From Opitutales bacterium (lineage in GTDB: Bacteria; Verrucomicrobiota; Verrucomicrobiia; Opitutales; Coraliomargaritaceae), in the NCBI GenBank assembly GCA_030729385.1, contig JANQXM010000047.1, positions 1-64,000 of the forward strand: a DNA stretch of 64,000 nt, read 5' to 3'. Below are positions 27,841 through 39,032 of this stretch, piece after piece. The stretch's first letter is position 1; each line of letters starts with the position of its first letter. The translations under genes were made by a program, and so were the position numbers. Under the pieces are notes generated by a model that was not told the DNA's origin, ran no database searches, and saw only the letters and a list, made by a program, of their open reading frames with translations.

Positions 27841-29466
27841 TTATCCAGCGAAAGATACGTAGATTGCGATCACCACGACGATGAGAATCACACTAGCAAT
27901 CTTAGCGCCCTTCCATGGAGTCATGTCAATTGGAGTATCGGTCTCAAGAATCCAAGCTGTCTCACGTGGCTTAACAGCAGCCCAGACGAGCATGATAAGA
28001 ACCAACAGAGCGAAGACGAATCCAAGGAAGTGGAAGTTGTAGAGGAAGATCTTGTCCACAGCCTCGTCGAGTCCGGGAACGAAGTATTTCACCGCCAGCA
28101 TGACTAGACCGATGAGAAGTGCGGTGAAAGCAGCCACACTTGGCACGCGTGAATGCAGCATACCTACAACCACCACCGAGAAAATCGGGATGAAGTAAAT
28201 GCCGTTCATCTTTTGCAAGTAACCGAAGATACTGTCCTGACCAGCGAGCAGCGGAGCTACGAACATGGCAGCGATTGCGATGGTCACCACGAAGATCTTG
28301 GCAGCACGCATGGTCGATGCCTCACTCGCGTTTGGACTGATAATGTGCTTGTAGAAACCGATACTAAACAGCGCGGACGTGCTGTTCAGGGCGGCATTGA
28401 AAGAGCTCAAAATCGCACCAACCATCACAGCGGCGAAGAAACCAGTAAGTTGTGGCGGTAGAACTTCACGCACCAATGTGCCATAAGCTTGGTCGTTTGT
28501 AATGCCATCTGCAGCAAACAGGTGGAATGCAATGATACCAGGAAGAACGAGATAGATCGGACCGAGCAATTTAAGCGCACCAGTTAACAAAACACCCTTT
28601 TGGCCTTCCGCCAGGCTACTGGCACCAAAAGTTCTTTGGATGATTTGCTGGTTCGTGCACCAGTAGAAAAGATTCAACAGCGCCACACCGGTAAAGAGTG
28701 TGCTGAACGGCACGCTGGTATCGCTTGTGCCAATAGAGTTCAAACGCTCAGGGTTGGCTTCTTTTAGAATGCTCCAACCTTCGAGGATGCCTTGACCGTC
28801 GCTCACACGGTCCAAAGCGAACCATGCAATCATGAAACCGCCGATTAGGAGGCCAATGCCGTTAATCGTATCCAAAACCGCGAGAGTTTTAAGACCACCA
28901 AAACGCGTGTAAATACCACCCATGATACCGATCAAGAAAACGGTGAGCCAAAGAATGACTGTGTCCGGATCATGCATCGTGCCCAAGAACGATACAGGCT
29001 CTGTAATTCCCGTGAGGGTTTTCAAATCGAGCATCACAGAAAGTCCAACCGCACCACTATAGAGAATGATCGGGATCAGCAAAAACGCATACGCTAGGAG
29101 GAAGACCATATTGGTCAGGCTCTGTGTGCGCTTATCAAAGCGATTTTCCAAGAACTGAGGCACTGTTGTGATGCCTGCCTTGAGGAACTTCGGAAGGAAG
29201 AACAAGGCCATCAAAACGAGCGCGATAACAGCAACCACTTCCCACGCCATCACAGCGAGACCGTCCTTAAAGGCGGCACCGTTGAGACCAACCATTTGCT
29301 CGGTTGATAGATTCGTCAAAAGCAACGAACCAGCGATAACAGGAAAGGTCAGCGAGCGTCCGCCCAGAAAGAAGCCCGTAGAAGAGCTTTTTTCCGAATT
29401 ACGGGTTATCATAAATGTGACAACCGCTGCAAAGATAGTGAAACCTAAGAAAGATAGGAGAACCAT
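27841..29466 (-). CDS. Sodium:solute symporter family (SSS/SLC5) transporter
   Basis: About 14 TM; FLGGRSLTFPVIAGSLLLTNLSTEQMVGLNGAAFKDGLAVMAWE; NLFYWCTNQQIIQRTFGA; GAILSSFNAALNSTSALFSIGFYK. Confidence 0.95.
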   Translation of the reverse strand: MVLLSFLGFTIFAAVVTFMITRNSEKSSSTGFFLGGRSLTFPVIAGSLLLTNLSTEQMVGLNGAAFKDGLAVMAWEVVAVIALVLMALFFLPKFLKAGITTVPQFLENRFDKRTQSLTNMVFLLAYAFLLIPIILYSGAVGLSVMLDLKTLTGITEPVSFLGTMHDPDTVILWLTVFLIGIMGGIYTRFGGLKTLAVLDTINGIGLLIGGFMIAWFALDRVSDGQGILEGWSILKEANPERLNSIGTSDTSVPFSTLFTGVALLNLFYWCTNQQIIQRTFGASSLAEGQKGVLLTGALKLLGPIYLVLPGIIAFHLFAADGITNDQAYGTLVREVLPPQLTGFFAAVMVGAILSSFNAALNSTSALFSIGFYKHIISPNASEASTMRAAKIFVVTIAIAAMFVAPLLAGQDSIFGYLQKMNGIYFIPIFSVVVVGMLHSRVPSVAAFTALLIGLVMLAVKYFVPGLDEAVDKIFLYNFHFLGFVFALLVLIMLVWAAVKPRETAWILETDTPIDMTPWKGAKIASVILIVVVIAIYVSFAG

Positions 29467-29715
29467 AATGAGTTGGGGGTTATAATTTCGTTAACAATAG
29501 GATAGAAAACAGAAGCACTCACTAGTTAAAAGTGAGACGCGCCGATTTAGTGAGAGATATTAACTAATAGCAAACCATTCCTCCGCCCCACTTTATGTGA
29601 AGCGATGATAAAAGGTTCACCACCTGCAAATCGTAAAGTTAGCAGAATAGCTCTTGGAAATTAAGCCACAATCGTTTTTATTTTTTAAGAAATCGGGTCA
29701 AACTCATTTCCTACA

Positions 29716-30855
29716 ATGAAACGTATAGCAATTCTAGTAGAAACATCGCTTGCCTCGGGACGCCAAATATTAACAGGCATCTCGAAGTTTCTGGATGAGG
29801 GCTCAGACTGGTCCGCCTATCAGTGCTTAGGCTCTCTTGGAGCAATGAATACTGAGTTGATACGCAATTGGGAAGGCGACGGCATCATCGCTCGAATTGA
29901 TAATAAGGAACTTCTCAAAATGATCCAACGCAAGGGCGTCCCCACAGTCGACGTTTTAGGCAACGTGGCACAAGAGCAATTCCCACTCGTCAAATGCAAT
30001 GACCGCGCAATTGGCGCGGCGGTAGCCAAGCACTTTATCGAAAATGCACACTACAACTTCGCATATATTGGGCTGAGCAATGAGCGGTGGTCTCTTGAGC
30101 GCGAGGAAGGCTTTAGGCAGGTGATCCATGCGCAGGGAAACGAAGTGTCCACTTTTCACTTTGAACAGCGCCAGATGGAGAAAATTTTCACGGGCAATGA
30201 ATTCGATGAACTCAGAAAGTGGCTGGTCAGTTTAAACACACCGGTGGCGATCATGGTCGCCAGTGATCAATTTGCTCAATTGATCTTCGAAACTTGCCAA
30301 CAATTGGACCTAGCAATACCCGAAGATGTTTGTGTGGTGGGCGTGGATAACGACCGCCCTTTTAGTAATCTATGTCGTCCGCGCTTAAGCAGTGTCGAGC
30401 CGGACCATGTGCAGATCGGCTATCTCGCGGCTAAGACGCTGGATTCAATGATCTCGAACAAGCAACCGGATCAGCGAGTCATCGAAATCGATACCTACAC
30501 ACTACACCGAAGACAATCGAGTGAGCTGATTGCACTCGACGATGTTTCAATTGTCCAGGCACTCAAATACATACGATTACACGCGTCCGAATCGCCGAGC
30601 ATTAATACCATCGCCGAAGTATCGGGTCTTTCACGAACGATCCTGCAACGTCGCTTTCGCGACAAAATCGGACGAACGGTTGGCGACACCGTGCTGAGCG
30701 AGAAGCTTCGCTTAGCACGCGAAATGTTAAAGCACACCAACCTCCCCCTCTCGATTGTTGCGGAACGCAGCGGCTTCAACTCGCAAGAATACATGAACCA
30801 CATATTCAAGACACACTTGAAAACTACACCGAGGAAATATCGCCTACAGGGTTAA
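29716..30855 (+). CDS. XylR-type regulator: LacI-like ligand-binding domain + AraC HTH
   Basis: N-terminal type I periplasmic-binding fold (CVVGVDNDRPFSNLCRPRLSSVEPD); C-terminal AraC HTH (INTIAEVSGLSRTILQRRFRDKIG...GFNSQEYMNHIFKTHLKTTPRKYR). Confidence 0.92.
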   Translation: MKRIAILVETSLASGRQILTGISKFLDEGSDWSAYQCLGSLGAMNTELIRNWEGDGIIARIDNKELLKMIQRKGVPTVDVLGNVAQEQFPLVKCNDRAIGAAVAKHFIENAHYNFAYIGLSNERWSLEREEGFRQVIHAQGNEVSTFHFEQRQMEKIFTGNEFDELRKWLVSLNTPVAIMVASDQFAQLIFETCQQLDLAIPEDVCVVGVDNDRPFSNLCRPRLSSVEPDHVQIGYLAAKTLDSMISNKQPDQRVIEIDTYTLHRRQSSELIALDDVSIVQALKYIRLHASESPSINTIAEVSGLSRTILQRRFRDKIGRTVGDTVLSEKLRLAREMLKHTNLPLSIVAERSGFNSQEYMNHIFKTHLKTTPRKYRLQG

Positions 30856-30856
30856 C

Positions 30857-31696
30857 TTACTTTAGGAAGTCGATCAATGCCGCCCCAAAACTATGGGGTG
30901 AAACATGCCCACTCGGTCCTTTCGACTGAGCCAGCTCGATAATACGGGGATGCGCATTCGCTGGGCAAATGACTTGCTCAAAGGTTTCGAAAATAGACAG
31001 ATCGTTCAGATAGTCGCCCATTGCCAAGGCATCCGTCAGGTCAATTTTCAAGTGAGCCGATAGTAATGTAATGCCGTCCATCTTGGTAATCTCGGGCAAG
31101 ACATCAATGAAACTGTCGGAACGGCAAAACTCTAGTTGTGCAAATGCCTCAGCCGACAGACTTTCGCGAGCGAGTGATTCTATAGCGGCTTGCACCGTTG
31201 CAGGGTCTGCATTCGCAGGAAAATCAAAAGAGAGATTACAGTCCTTATCCAAGCGTGCCATATTGCCACCAAAGATAGCCTCCATAGCAGCTTGCCCCTC
31301 CGCATCATACCAACTGAGAAGTTGCTCCATGGTATCGAGATTCGCGTAACGTTTAGCTAAATCCGGCAGACCGCAATCGTTGGCCATTTGCACAAGATCC
31401 AGGTTTCTATCTTCAACACGATCATAGATCACGGATGCGTGCTCGAGTAAGAAGTAACGCAATTTAGGGGTCTGCAAATACTTGGCAAAATTTTGGCAAA
31501 TCGGCCAGAAGCGACCGGTGTTGATCACAAAATGCTCCAAATGTGAGGCATCAACCGCACCATCAATCGCCTCAAGCATCGCAATCTGATTAGCCGAAGG
31601 TTCCCAACTGGCATCGGCGCCAAAGCCTTCGCCGTCCTCAGGATTCAAACATCCATCGACGTCTTGGAAGAGTATTTTGATCTGCTCAAGTTTCAT
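30857..31696 (-). CDS. HAD-superfamily hydrolase
   Basis: Motif I FQDVDGCLNPEDG; C-terminal ALAMGDYLNDLSIFE (GDxxND-type motif IV). Confidence 0.82.
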   Translation of the reverse strand: MKLEQIKILFQDVDGCLNPEDGEGFGADASWEPSANQIAMLEAIDGAVDASHLEHFVINTGRFWPICQNFAKYLQTPKLRYFLLEHASVIYDRVEDRNLDLVQMANDCGLPDLAKRYANLDTMEQLLSWYDAEGQAAMEAIFGGNMARLDKDCNLSFDFPANADPATVQAAIESLARESLSAEAFAQLEFCRSDSFIDVLPEITKMDGITLLSAHLKIDLTDALAMGDYLNDLSIFETFEQVICPANAHPRIIELAQSKGPSGHVSPHSFGAALIDFLK

Positions 31697-31771
31697 GACA
31701 TCAAACGGACTAAAGCAGATACTCCTGAGCCGCTATCTTTAATTCGAAAACCCCAATATTTAAGCGCATGA

Positions 31772-31808
31772 AAACTCGTGAAGCAAAAGCGCCGTGCTCC
31801 ACGAGTTT
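31772..31808 (-). terminator. Putative terminator downstream of HEAT-repeat gene
   Basis: 9-bp inverted repeat AAACTCGTG (31772-31780) / CACGAGTTT (31800-31808), short T-run on minus strand. Confidence 0.5.
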
Positions 31809-31868
31809 ATTCACACACACAATAAAATTCTAATAACTAACAGCCTCAATTAGTAGCCGTCACAAAAC

Positions 31869-33755
31869 TTACTTTATGAGTTTCTTAACTTGTTCACCAA
31901 TTTCAGAATCCGAGGCTAATGATTTGAAGGACTGGTTGAATGCCCGCTGCGTCTTTCTATTCATGCTCATACCTTTAAATGTATCTAAGATGGATTGCTT
32001 GAACTCAAGCGACGGCGCGGTCTGTATTGCCTTGGCTGCTAAGTCGAATTTGGCATCGGATTCGCCTGAGATGCCTTTTTGTGAAACCAAGCGTAAAATG
32101 CCTTTTACTGCAGCTGCCGCATCAGCTTCGGATGCACCAGGCTTCGACATGACTGCAATCCACACATCACCACCAGATACATCCGACCATCTGCTAAGCG
32201 ACCGGAGTGCATCCGCCCGTAACGAGCTGTCCGTGACGATTAAGTTTTGCAAATAGTCAGCCGCGGGCTTGCAAGACACACCATCCAAAATCGCTAAAAT
32301 CGCCTTACGCTGCTCATCATTTGCAGCGGACTTTAACGCCGGTGCAAAAGAGCTAGTCCATAAACCATCGCTACTAGCCAAGCTGACACTTAGCTTCTTT
32401 AAGCTGCCCTGCGCGGCACGTGTGTCTGCATCATTCTTCAGCACGGCTGCCAACAATACATCGACACTCTCTTTACCTCCGATCAATTCCATGGACTGAA
32501 AAGCTGCCTTCTTAAGCTCCGAGTTCGTGGTCTCAGCCACGAGTTGATTAATTAAATCAATCGCACCTTTAGTATTTCTTAGAGTCATCAATTTAACCGC
32601 TGCCACTTGTGCATCGGCATGGCTCGAGTCAGACGCAGCCTTTAACAAATCAGCGTCTGCAGCAGGCGCATTGATTCGAATTAATGCCTCCTTAATGACA
32701 CTGTTATTCGAGTCTGCCAAAAAGAGCTCATAGAGTGCAGGATAGCTTTGATCAGTACCGATCACACCAAGTGTTTTGATCGCCTCTGACTTGATCTCGG
32801 CAGAACCGCGCTCGAGAATCGCGAGAACCTGCGATTCATATTGATTGAGCTCCAAATCACTGATCACTCCTAAAAAGATCGCTTGCGTTGAAGCGTCTAG
32901 CGAAGGCAATAGATCGATGACTTCTTCTTGCATAGCAGATGTCAACGCGGCACGTATGATGAGACTGCGGGCTGGATAAGCCTCCTCATTGATCGCCGTT
33001 TGCAGTAAAGCCTTAGCAGAAGCGACATCCAATGCAATCAGCTGCTGAAAAGCACCTAACTTAACCGCAGTATTGTGACCATTCACTGCAAGCGCTTTGG
33101 CAACAGAAATATCGCTCAAACCTGCATCTAGTAGCGCGAATGCAATATCTTGTTTAAGCTCAACACTAGCACTGCTGGTTTTCTTCATCAAAGCAGCTTC
33201 GGCATCTTTCCCACCGATTTTGCCTAATGCCATCGCAGCCTTCGCGGCGACCGCATACGATTCTGAATCGAGCAACGCAGTGACTTTTGAGACTGAGTTC
33301 ACATCTCCACGATAAGCCAATGCATCGAGGATAGCGCCCTGCTCCTCAGTTGGCACTCCGCTCAGAGCGTTCTCCAAAACACGTGTCGCGGCATCCGATG
33401 GATTCGCTTGTAATGCGAGACGTGCCAAATCACGAATGCGCACATCCTTATCAACCAAAAGCTGAGCTAGAGGCAAAGTAGATGCTTCGTCGCCAAACAA
33501 CTCGAGCATTCGAATCGACCAATAACGAACAGCAAAAGAGTGGTCAGCTGAAATTGCTTCATGGATCTGTTCAATCGCTGCAATACGATCAGCACCAGCG
33601 GAATCAGTAATGGCTTGGCGTAACTCGATTCGGGCAGTCTTACGCAGCCCATAGTCATCCGCATCCAGCTTCGAAATTAGCCCGCTTACATCAGCAGCTA
33701 GAGCGCTAGTGGCAAACACTAGGCAGCTCAAAAGAATTAGTAATTTTTGATACAT
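31869..33755 (-). CDS. Exported HEAT-repeat protein
   Basis: Signal peptide; repeated HEAT/PBS-lyase-like helices (AVRYWSIRMLELFGDEASTLPLAQLLVDKDVRIRDLARLALQ). Confidence 0.9.
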   Translation of the reverse strand: MYQKLLILLSCLVFATSALAADVSGLISKLDADDYGLRKTARIELRQAITDSAGADRIAAIEQIHEAISADHSFAVRYWSIRMLELFGDEASTLPLAQLLVDKDVRIRDLARLALQANPSDAATRVLENALSGVPTEEQGAILDALAYRGDVNSVSKVTALLDSESYAVAAKAAMALGKIGGKDAEAALMKKTSSASVELKQDIAFALLDAGLSDISVAKALAVNGHNTAVKLGAFQQLIALDVASAKALLQTAINEEAYPARSLIIRAALTSAMQEEVIDLLPSLDASTQAIFLGVISDLELNQYESQVLAILERGSAEIKSEAIKTLGVIGTDQSYPALYELFLADSNNSVIKEALIRINAPAADADLLKAASDSSHADAQVAAVKLMTLRNTKGAIDLINQLVAETTNSELKKAAFQSMELIGGKESVDVLLAAVLKNDADTRAAQGSLKKLSVSLASSDGLWTSSFAPALKSAANDEQRKAILAILDGVSCKPAADYLQNLIVTDSSLRADALRSLSRWSDVSGGDVWIAVMSKPGASEADAAAAVKGILRLVSQKGISGESDAKFDLAAKAIQTAPSLEFKQSILDTFKGMSMNRKTQRAFNQSFKSLASDSEIGEQVKKLIK

Positions 33756-33796
33756 TTTGAAATTTTATAAAGTTGTAGTCGTTACGTCTCCGCAAT

Positions 33797-35074
33797 TTAG
33801 ACCGGAAGTTCGTAACCCGCACGACGTGGACGATCCATCCAGCGTAGTGCATCGGCATCGTTAAGAATCTGTTCAGATTTTGGATCCCACTGAATGGAAC
33901 GACCTAAACGCTCGGCGATTCCGGACAACTGACAAATGGTGCCAGTGCGATGCCCAATAGTAGCTGGGCAAATCGGGGTTTTGCGTGATTTAACGCAATC
34001 GATCCAGTTATTCTGTTGATTACTAGATTCATACAATCGCACATCTCCCGATGAGAGCGGACGCTTAGCCATACCAGGAACACTCGTTTCCAATTCACCA
34101 CGGCTGGCAAGCACTTCGCCCTTCGTGCCGATGAAACGAATCATGTGCCCCTTCATATCCTGATGATCACGGATCACCTTAATGCCATCATCATATTGAT
34201 GGTATTGATACTTTTCACCTTTATAGCCCTTAGGCACAAACAGATTTGGTCCACTATCATCGCGACCGAGTGCCCACTGAATAATGTCAAAGTGGTGAGC
34301 ACCCCAATCGCCATTCTTACGAGAACCATATTCCCAATAACTGCGCCATCCGCCACCAAAGGAACCAAGCACTCTCTCAGCAGTATATGGTTCGTAAGGA
34401 GCAGGTCCCAACCACTTGTCGTAGTTAAAGCCTTGAGGTATTGGCTGTTCAGCACCTAGTGTTGAAGGCGGAAAGCCACCCAGTCGTGCATAAATTTCCT
34501 TAATTTCACCTATCCAGCCGTTACGCACGATTTCAGCCGCTTTGCGGAAGTTACGATCTGATCGCTGCATGGAGCCAACCTGCAATATCGTTCCATAACG
34601 CTTTTCTGCCTCAACCATCGCCTTACCTTCATCAATCGTAAGTGTCATCGGCTTCTCGACATAAACATCCTTCCCTGCCCGCATCGCCGCAATGGCGATG
34701 GCTGCATGCCAGTGATCGGGAGTCACGATGACGACAGCATCGACTGCAGGGTCATTGATGATGTCCTCGTAGTCAGGCGTGGCTTTAATATCCTTAAAGC
34801 CACGCTTAGACATCTCTTGCTTGGCCTTAGTCAATTGCTCAGGTTTAACGTCACACACATAGAGTGGCTGCACATCACTACGCCCAGTCATACCATAGTG
34901 AACACCGACCTGTAAGCCCATACCAATATAGGCAATATTCACTCGACCATTGGCACCGGTCCTACCGTTAATACCAAAGGTTTCGGAACGAAGAATCATT
35001 GGCGCTGCCAACAATGAGGTGCCAAGAAGTGCGCCTTGCTTCATAAAGCTACGGCGTGATTGATGTGCTTTCAT
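33797..35074 (-). CDS. Gfo/Idh/MocA family oxidoreductase, Tat signal
   Basis: [87 protein letters not shown]. Confidence 0.95.
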   Translation of the reverse strand: MKAHQSRRSFMKQGALLGTSLLAAPMILRSETFGINGRTGANGRVNIAYIGMGLQVGVHYGMTGRSDVQPLYVCDVKPEQLTKAKQEMSKRGFKDIKATPDYEDIINDPAVDAVVIVTPDHWHAAIAIAAMRAGKDVYVEKPMTLTIDEGKAMVEAEKRYGTILQVGSMQRSDRNFRKAAEIVRNGWIGEIKEIYARLGGFPPSTLGAEQPIPQGFNYDKWLGPAPYEPYTAERVLGSFGGGWRSYWEYGSRKNGDWGAHHFDIIQWALGRDDSGPNLFVPKGYKGEKYQYHQYDDGIKVIRDHQDMKGHMIRFIGTKGEVLASRGELETSVPGMAKRPLSSGDVRLYESSNQQNNWIDCVKSRKTPICPATIGHRTGTICQLSGIAERLGRSIQWDPKSEQILNDADALRWMDRPRRAGYELPV

Positions 35075-35097
35075 AATAAAAAGAGAAGAATTAGAAA

Positions 35098-36042
35098 TTA
35101 ACGCTTTGCGCTAGGTGTAGTATCCGCTTCAAGGTCACCTGTTGCGAATTGGATGCCGGCAAGAAAATGCTTCAGCATCAGATTACTAGTGAAGATGTGA
35201 TCGTTATGTCCAAGGCTAGTATAGAATACCCGCCCTTTACCTACGCTCTGCACCCAAGCTACGGCATAGTCGTTGTCTTCGCGCTTCAGACCTTCGACCT
35301 GGGCGCTCTTCTCAACATTAACATGCATTAAAACACGCAGTCTATCACGGGTGTATGGCTCTTCACGGAATTGGTAAATCTCTTCCTTAAAGCTAAACTC
35401 ACGAAGGTCACCAAATACTGGCTTCATTGTGCCATGCTCAGGATCTTCAACAGTGATCGTAACATTCGTATTCGCACGCCATGGGTGACCATCGAAGTAA
35501 CCTCCAATTGCTTTGCCATAATTCTCATGATCGTAGCAAGCATCAGTGGCTGAGTGAATACCAACAAGACCGCCGCCATCTGCAATGTATCGGATGATAT
35601 TATCAGTCAGGCGCACTTGACGCTCCTGTAGCGAAGCCCAGTCTTCCTCGGAAAACTTCTTTTTCTGTTTATTGTTGGGCATGAAGAAATCACCGGTGGG
35701 GCTCAGTAAAACAAGCGCGTCAAACTTCTTCAAAGTATCCAGCTCAAAGTTCGCAGGATCATCACTGATCACCACTTCATAAGCGCCGGTTGATTCACCC
35801 AGTTTTTCAAGGGCAAGCTTACCCAAAGGAATCGATTTATGACGATATCCCGCAGTGGCACTAAATACTAGAATACGGCGTGACTCTTTAGGTCTTACGA
35901 TTGGAGCATTCGGCAATGCCTTTTCAACATCAGCGACAAGATTTGGAGCTACAGGCGCATCATTGTGGTTTGGCGCCCAGTCAGCATAACAAGATGTTAG
36001 GCATAGGGTCGATAGGGCTATAATAAGAGATGTATTTTTCAT
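35098..36042 (-). CDS. ThuA domain-containing lipoprotein
   Basis: Lipobox [54 protein letters not shown]. Confidence 0.93.
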   Translation of the reverse strand: MKNTSLIIALSTLCLTSCYADWAPNHNDAPVAPNLVADVEKALPNAPIVRPKESRRILVFSATAGYRHKSIPLGKLALEKLGESTGAYEVVISDDPANFELDTLKKFDALVLLSPTGDFFMPNNKQKKKFSEEDWASLQERQVRLTDNIIRYIADGGGLVGIHSATDACYDHENYGKAIGGYFDGHPWRANTNVTITVEDPEHGTMKPVFGDLREFSFKEEIYQFREEPYTRDRLRVLMHVNVEKSAQVEGLKREDNDYAVAWVQSVGKGRVFYTSLGHNDHIFTSNLMLKHFLAGIQFATGDLEADTTPSAKR

Positions 36043-36062
36043 AATAAAAGGATGTGGAGTGA

Positions 36063-37097
36063 TTACTGATTTTCTTTGTCAAAAGCCGCATCGAAAGCGA
36101 CTTGGCTAGGAGAGAAGTCTAAGCGACGCGTGAAGGCGCAGGCCTCTGCCCCACCGTGAAAACGATCCATGCGACCATCTTCCCACTCGATTGAAAGCGG
36201 GCCCTGGTAAGCAACGTCGTTGAGTGCGACAATGACTTCTTCGAAGTTGATATCGCCGCGACCTGGTGAACGAAAATCCCAGTAGCGACGTGCATCACCG
36301 AAATCGGTGTGACCGCCGAATACACCAACATCGCCATTTCCGTGTCCCCACCATGCATCTTTAACGTGGCAGTGGAAAATCCGTTCACCGAACTCGCGAA
36401 TAAACTTCACGTAATCCACACCTTGGTAACCGAGGTGGCTTGGGTCGTAATTAAAACCGAAACGTGGGTGATGCTTAATCGCATCCAGCGCGGTCGCCGC
36501 ACTAGCGATATCAAAAGCGATCTCTGTCGGGTGCACTTCAAGTCCGAAATAAACATCCAGCTTTTCAAAGGCATCCATGATCGGCGTCCAACGATCCGCG
36601 AAGTCTTGGAAGCCTGCTTCAATTTGCCCCGGTGCTACCGGCGGGAAAGAATAAAGTAGGTGCCAAATCGAAGAACCGGTGAAACCATTGACCACAACAC
36701 GCGCAGGTGCACCGCCTGGCTTGGCGTCGAAGAATTTACGTGCTGCCTCGGCTGTGCGAATCATCTCAGCAGCGGCGCGTTGGCGCACACCTTCGGGATC
36801 ACCATCACCCCAGATTTCGGGTGACAAAATAGCTTTGTGGCGTGCGTCAATATTATCGCAAACGGCTTGTCCAACAAGGTGCGTGCTAATCGCTTCGCAA
36901 GTCAGACCATTGGCTTCGAGCAACGCCCACTTCTCGGCGATATAATTCGGTTCAGTGAGTGCGGCGTTGACATCGAAATGATCGCCCCAACAAGCGAGCT
37001 CGACTCCATCGAAGCCCATCTCCTTAACTTTCGGCGCAAGTTCTGCGAGTGAAAGGTCGGCCCATTGGCCAGTGAATAAAGTAACTAGACGTGACAT
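36063..37097 (-). CDS. Sugar phosphate isomerase/epimerase (xylose-isomerase-like TIM barrel)
   Basis: [83 protein letters not shown]. Confidence 0.93.
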   Translation of the reverse strand: MSRLVTLFTGQWADLSLAELAPKVKEMGFDGVELACWGDHFDVNAALTEPNYIAEKWALLEANGLTCEAISTHLVGQAVCDNIDARHKAILSPEIWGDGDPEGVRQRAAAEMIRTAEAARKFFDAKPGGAPARVVVNGFTGSSIWHLLYSFPPVAPGQIEAGFQDFADRWTPIMDAFEKLDVYFGLEVHPTEIAFDIASAATALDAIKHHPRFGFNYDPSHLGYQGVDYVKFIREFGERIFHCHVKDAWWGHGNGDVGVFGGHTDFGDARRYWDFRSPGRGDINFEEVIVALNDVAYQGPLSIEWEDGRMDRFHGGAEACAFTRRLDFSPSQVAFDAAFDKENQ

Positions 37098-37138
37098 ATG
37101 TATTCTTAATTAGGTTAATGTTTGAGTTTGAAAATGGT

Positions 37139-38320
37139 TTAGCGTTTCGGCCAGTCTTGTCGCTTAACGACCTCATTGATGCGTGACAACGCAGAGTAAT
37201 TGTCCGGAAGGATTTTATGTTTTTGCATATACTGATATGCTTGGCGCAGCTGAAGAAATTCACCCTTCTGATCCTCGATACTTCCTTTCGCGGCACTTTC
37301 ATGACGAGCTAGAAAATCAGATACGATCGCATCAGCTTCTGCGCGTGCGCTCGTATCTTGAGCATAGGCAAGTGACTCGTAGAGACGAAGCGCTTTGCTA
37401 ACGCCCTGTTTGCTTGCAGCGTCTTTGCGAATATCTGCGGCGACTCCTACTCGCTTAGCAAGTGCAGCCTCAGGAGATAGACGTCCATCAGTGCCACCAT
37501 CGTATGCACGCGGACGCAATGGGCGATACCAGATGTTCCGATAACGGACTGGATTACCATGATCCTGCAAATGTAGTGACCCCACATCGGGAAACACTCG
37601 ATCCAGAGGTTTGCGCTCCCTGAAACCACCGCCCCCGTCTAGTGGTGAGCTATCTTGAACAACGACTCCATTGCACAACACTGTCATCGAACCTTCATCT
37701 ACCACCTTGCCATCGCGCACCACAGGGCGACGGAAAATAATGTCGTAACTCTGCCACTCCCCTGGGGCGCGCAAAGCGTTTGCTGCCGGAGGCATCACGC
37801 CATAAACTGCACCAGCAGTTCCATCGGCATAAGTTGGATTCTCGTAATTATCCAAAACTTGCACCTCGATCTGCCCCATCAAGAAGACACCGCTATTACC
37901 ACGTTGCTGGCTCACGCCATGCACCGGAGTCGGCGCCATCCATTCGATGTGTAATTGGCAGTCGCCAAATTCCTCTTTCGTGGCGATATAGCCAGAACCC
38001 GGTGCACAGAGCAGCGTGCCATCTTCAACCAACCAGTCGTGCTTGCGTTTACCTGCAGGCTTCACATGGCGCCAATTATCGAAAGATGCCTGCGTGCCAT
38101 CAAAGAGCACAACAGCATCTGACGGTGCACCACCGACAACAGCCGCGGGTTCCACCACCGTGGGTGTCGGACGATTTAAATCGTGCACCGCCCAAGGATG
38201 TGTCTCATCAGGCGGATCACCAAAGAATGCACTATCAGCAAATACCGTCGTCCCCATGACCAAGGGTAACAGAGACGCCATAGTTAATAACCGATGATGT
38301 TTTCGTGTTAATTTTTGCAT
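37139..38320 (-). CDS. DUF1080 (3-keto-disaccharide hydrolase-like) secreted protein
   Basis: AVVLFDGTQASFDNWRHV...YIATKEEFGDCQLHIEWMAP...NSGVFLMGQIEVQVLDNYEN...GSLHLQDHGNPVRYRNIWYRPL. Confidence 0.92.
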   Translation of the reverse strand: MQKLTRKHHRLLTMASLLPLVMGTTVFADSAFFGDPPDETHPWAVHDLNRPTPTVVEPAAVVGGAPSDAVVLFDGTQASFDNWRHVKPAGKRKHDWLVEDGTLLCAPGSGYIATKEEFGDCQLHIEWMAPTPVHGVSQQRGNSGVFLMGQIEVQVLDNYENPTYADGTAGAVYGVMPPAANALRAPGEWQSYDIIFRRPVVRDGKVVDEGSMTVLCNGVVVQDSSPLDGGGGFRERKPLDRVFPDVGSLHLQDHGNPVRYRNIWYRPLRPRAYDGGTDGRLSPEAALAKRVGVAADIRKDAASKQGVSKALRLYESLAYAQDTSARAEADAIVSDFLARHESAAKGSIEDQKGEFLQLRQAYQYMQKHKILPDNYSALSRINEVVKRQDWPKR

Positions 38321-38393
38321 AAAGCTTTACCTCCTTTGTCGCTGATAAATTGATGGTGTTGAATGCGATGGTTCATGTGTTTTCGGTAGAGTG

Positions 38394-39026
38394 CTATTTC
38401 GACAATAGCTTAATTGCAGCGGCATTCTGATTCTGTTGAGCGATCGCAAGTGCAGTATCTCCATTCTTAGATATGACAGTCGGATCCACCCTGTGATCCA
38501 AAAGATATTGAACCATTTCAGCACTGGCACTCGCTGCTGCCTCGTGTAGCGGAGTGCCTCCTCGAGCGGAACGAGTTTCTACATTCGCACCGCCTTCGAC
38601 AAGCACCTGGGCCATGAGTAAACGGTTTTGAGCCGCAGCATGGTGCAAGGGAGTCCAGCCCACTTTATCTAGTTGGTCAGGATTCGCCTTAGCAGCCAAC
38701 AAAGCCTTTGCCACTACGGGTATATCACGGTCCACACAAAGGTGCAACGGCGTGCGCATGCTGCTATCTGCAACATCAACCGGTGCGCCCTCTTCGATCA
38801 GCAACACAGCAATTTTACTTTTCTTACGCAAGATCGCCTGATTGAGCGGAGTCAGTTTGGGATGCGCTCCGGATTTAAGTGAATCCGGATTAGCAACCAG
38901 ATGAAGTTTCACATCCTCCAGATCACCTCGCGCAATTGCTTCATCGATCGATTTGTATTTAGGCGCATTCGCCCCAAAACACGTAGCAGTGAGCAAACAA
39001 CAAATGACTGTGCAGAAACGAATCAT
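38394..39026 (-). CDS. Secreted ankyrin-repeat protein
   Basis: Signal peptide; ANK repeats (GWTPLHHAAAQNRLLMAQVLVEGGANVETRSARGGTPLHEAAASASAEMVQYLLDH). Confidence 0.93.
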   Translation of the reverse strand: MIRFCTVICCLLTATCFGANAPKYKSIDEAIARGDLEDVKLHLVANPDSLKSGAHPKLTPLNQAILRKKSKIAVLLIEEGAPVDVADSSMRTPLHLCVDRDIPVVAKALLAAKANPDQLDKVGWTPLHHAAAQNRLLMAQVLVEGGANVETRSARGGTPLHEAAASASAEMVQYLLDHRVDPTVISKNGDTALAIAQQNQNAAAIKLLSK

Positions 39027-39032
39027 GTATCT

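Noticed and set aside
37780-38259. 159-aa plus ORF
   Set aside because: Antisense to the DUF1080 gene; His/Arg/Pro-rich shadow translation.
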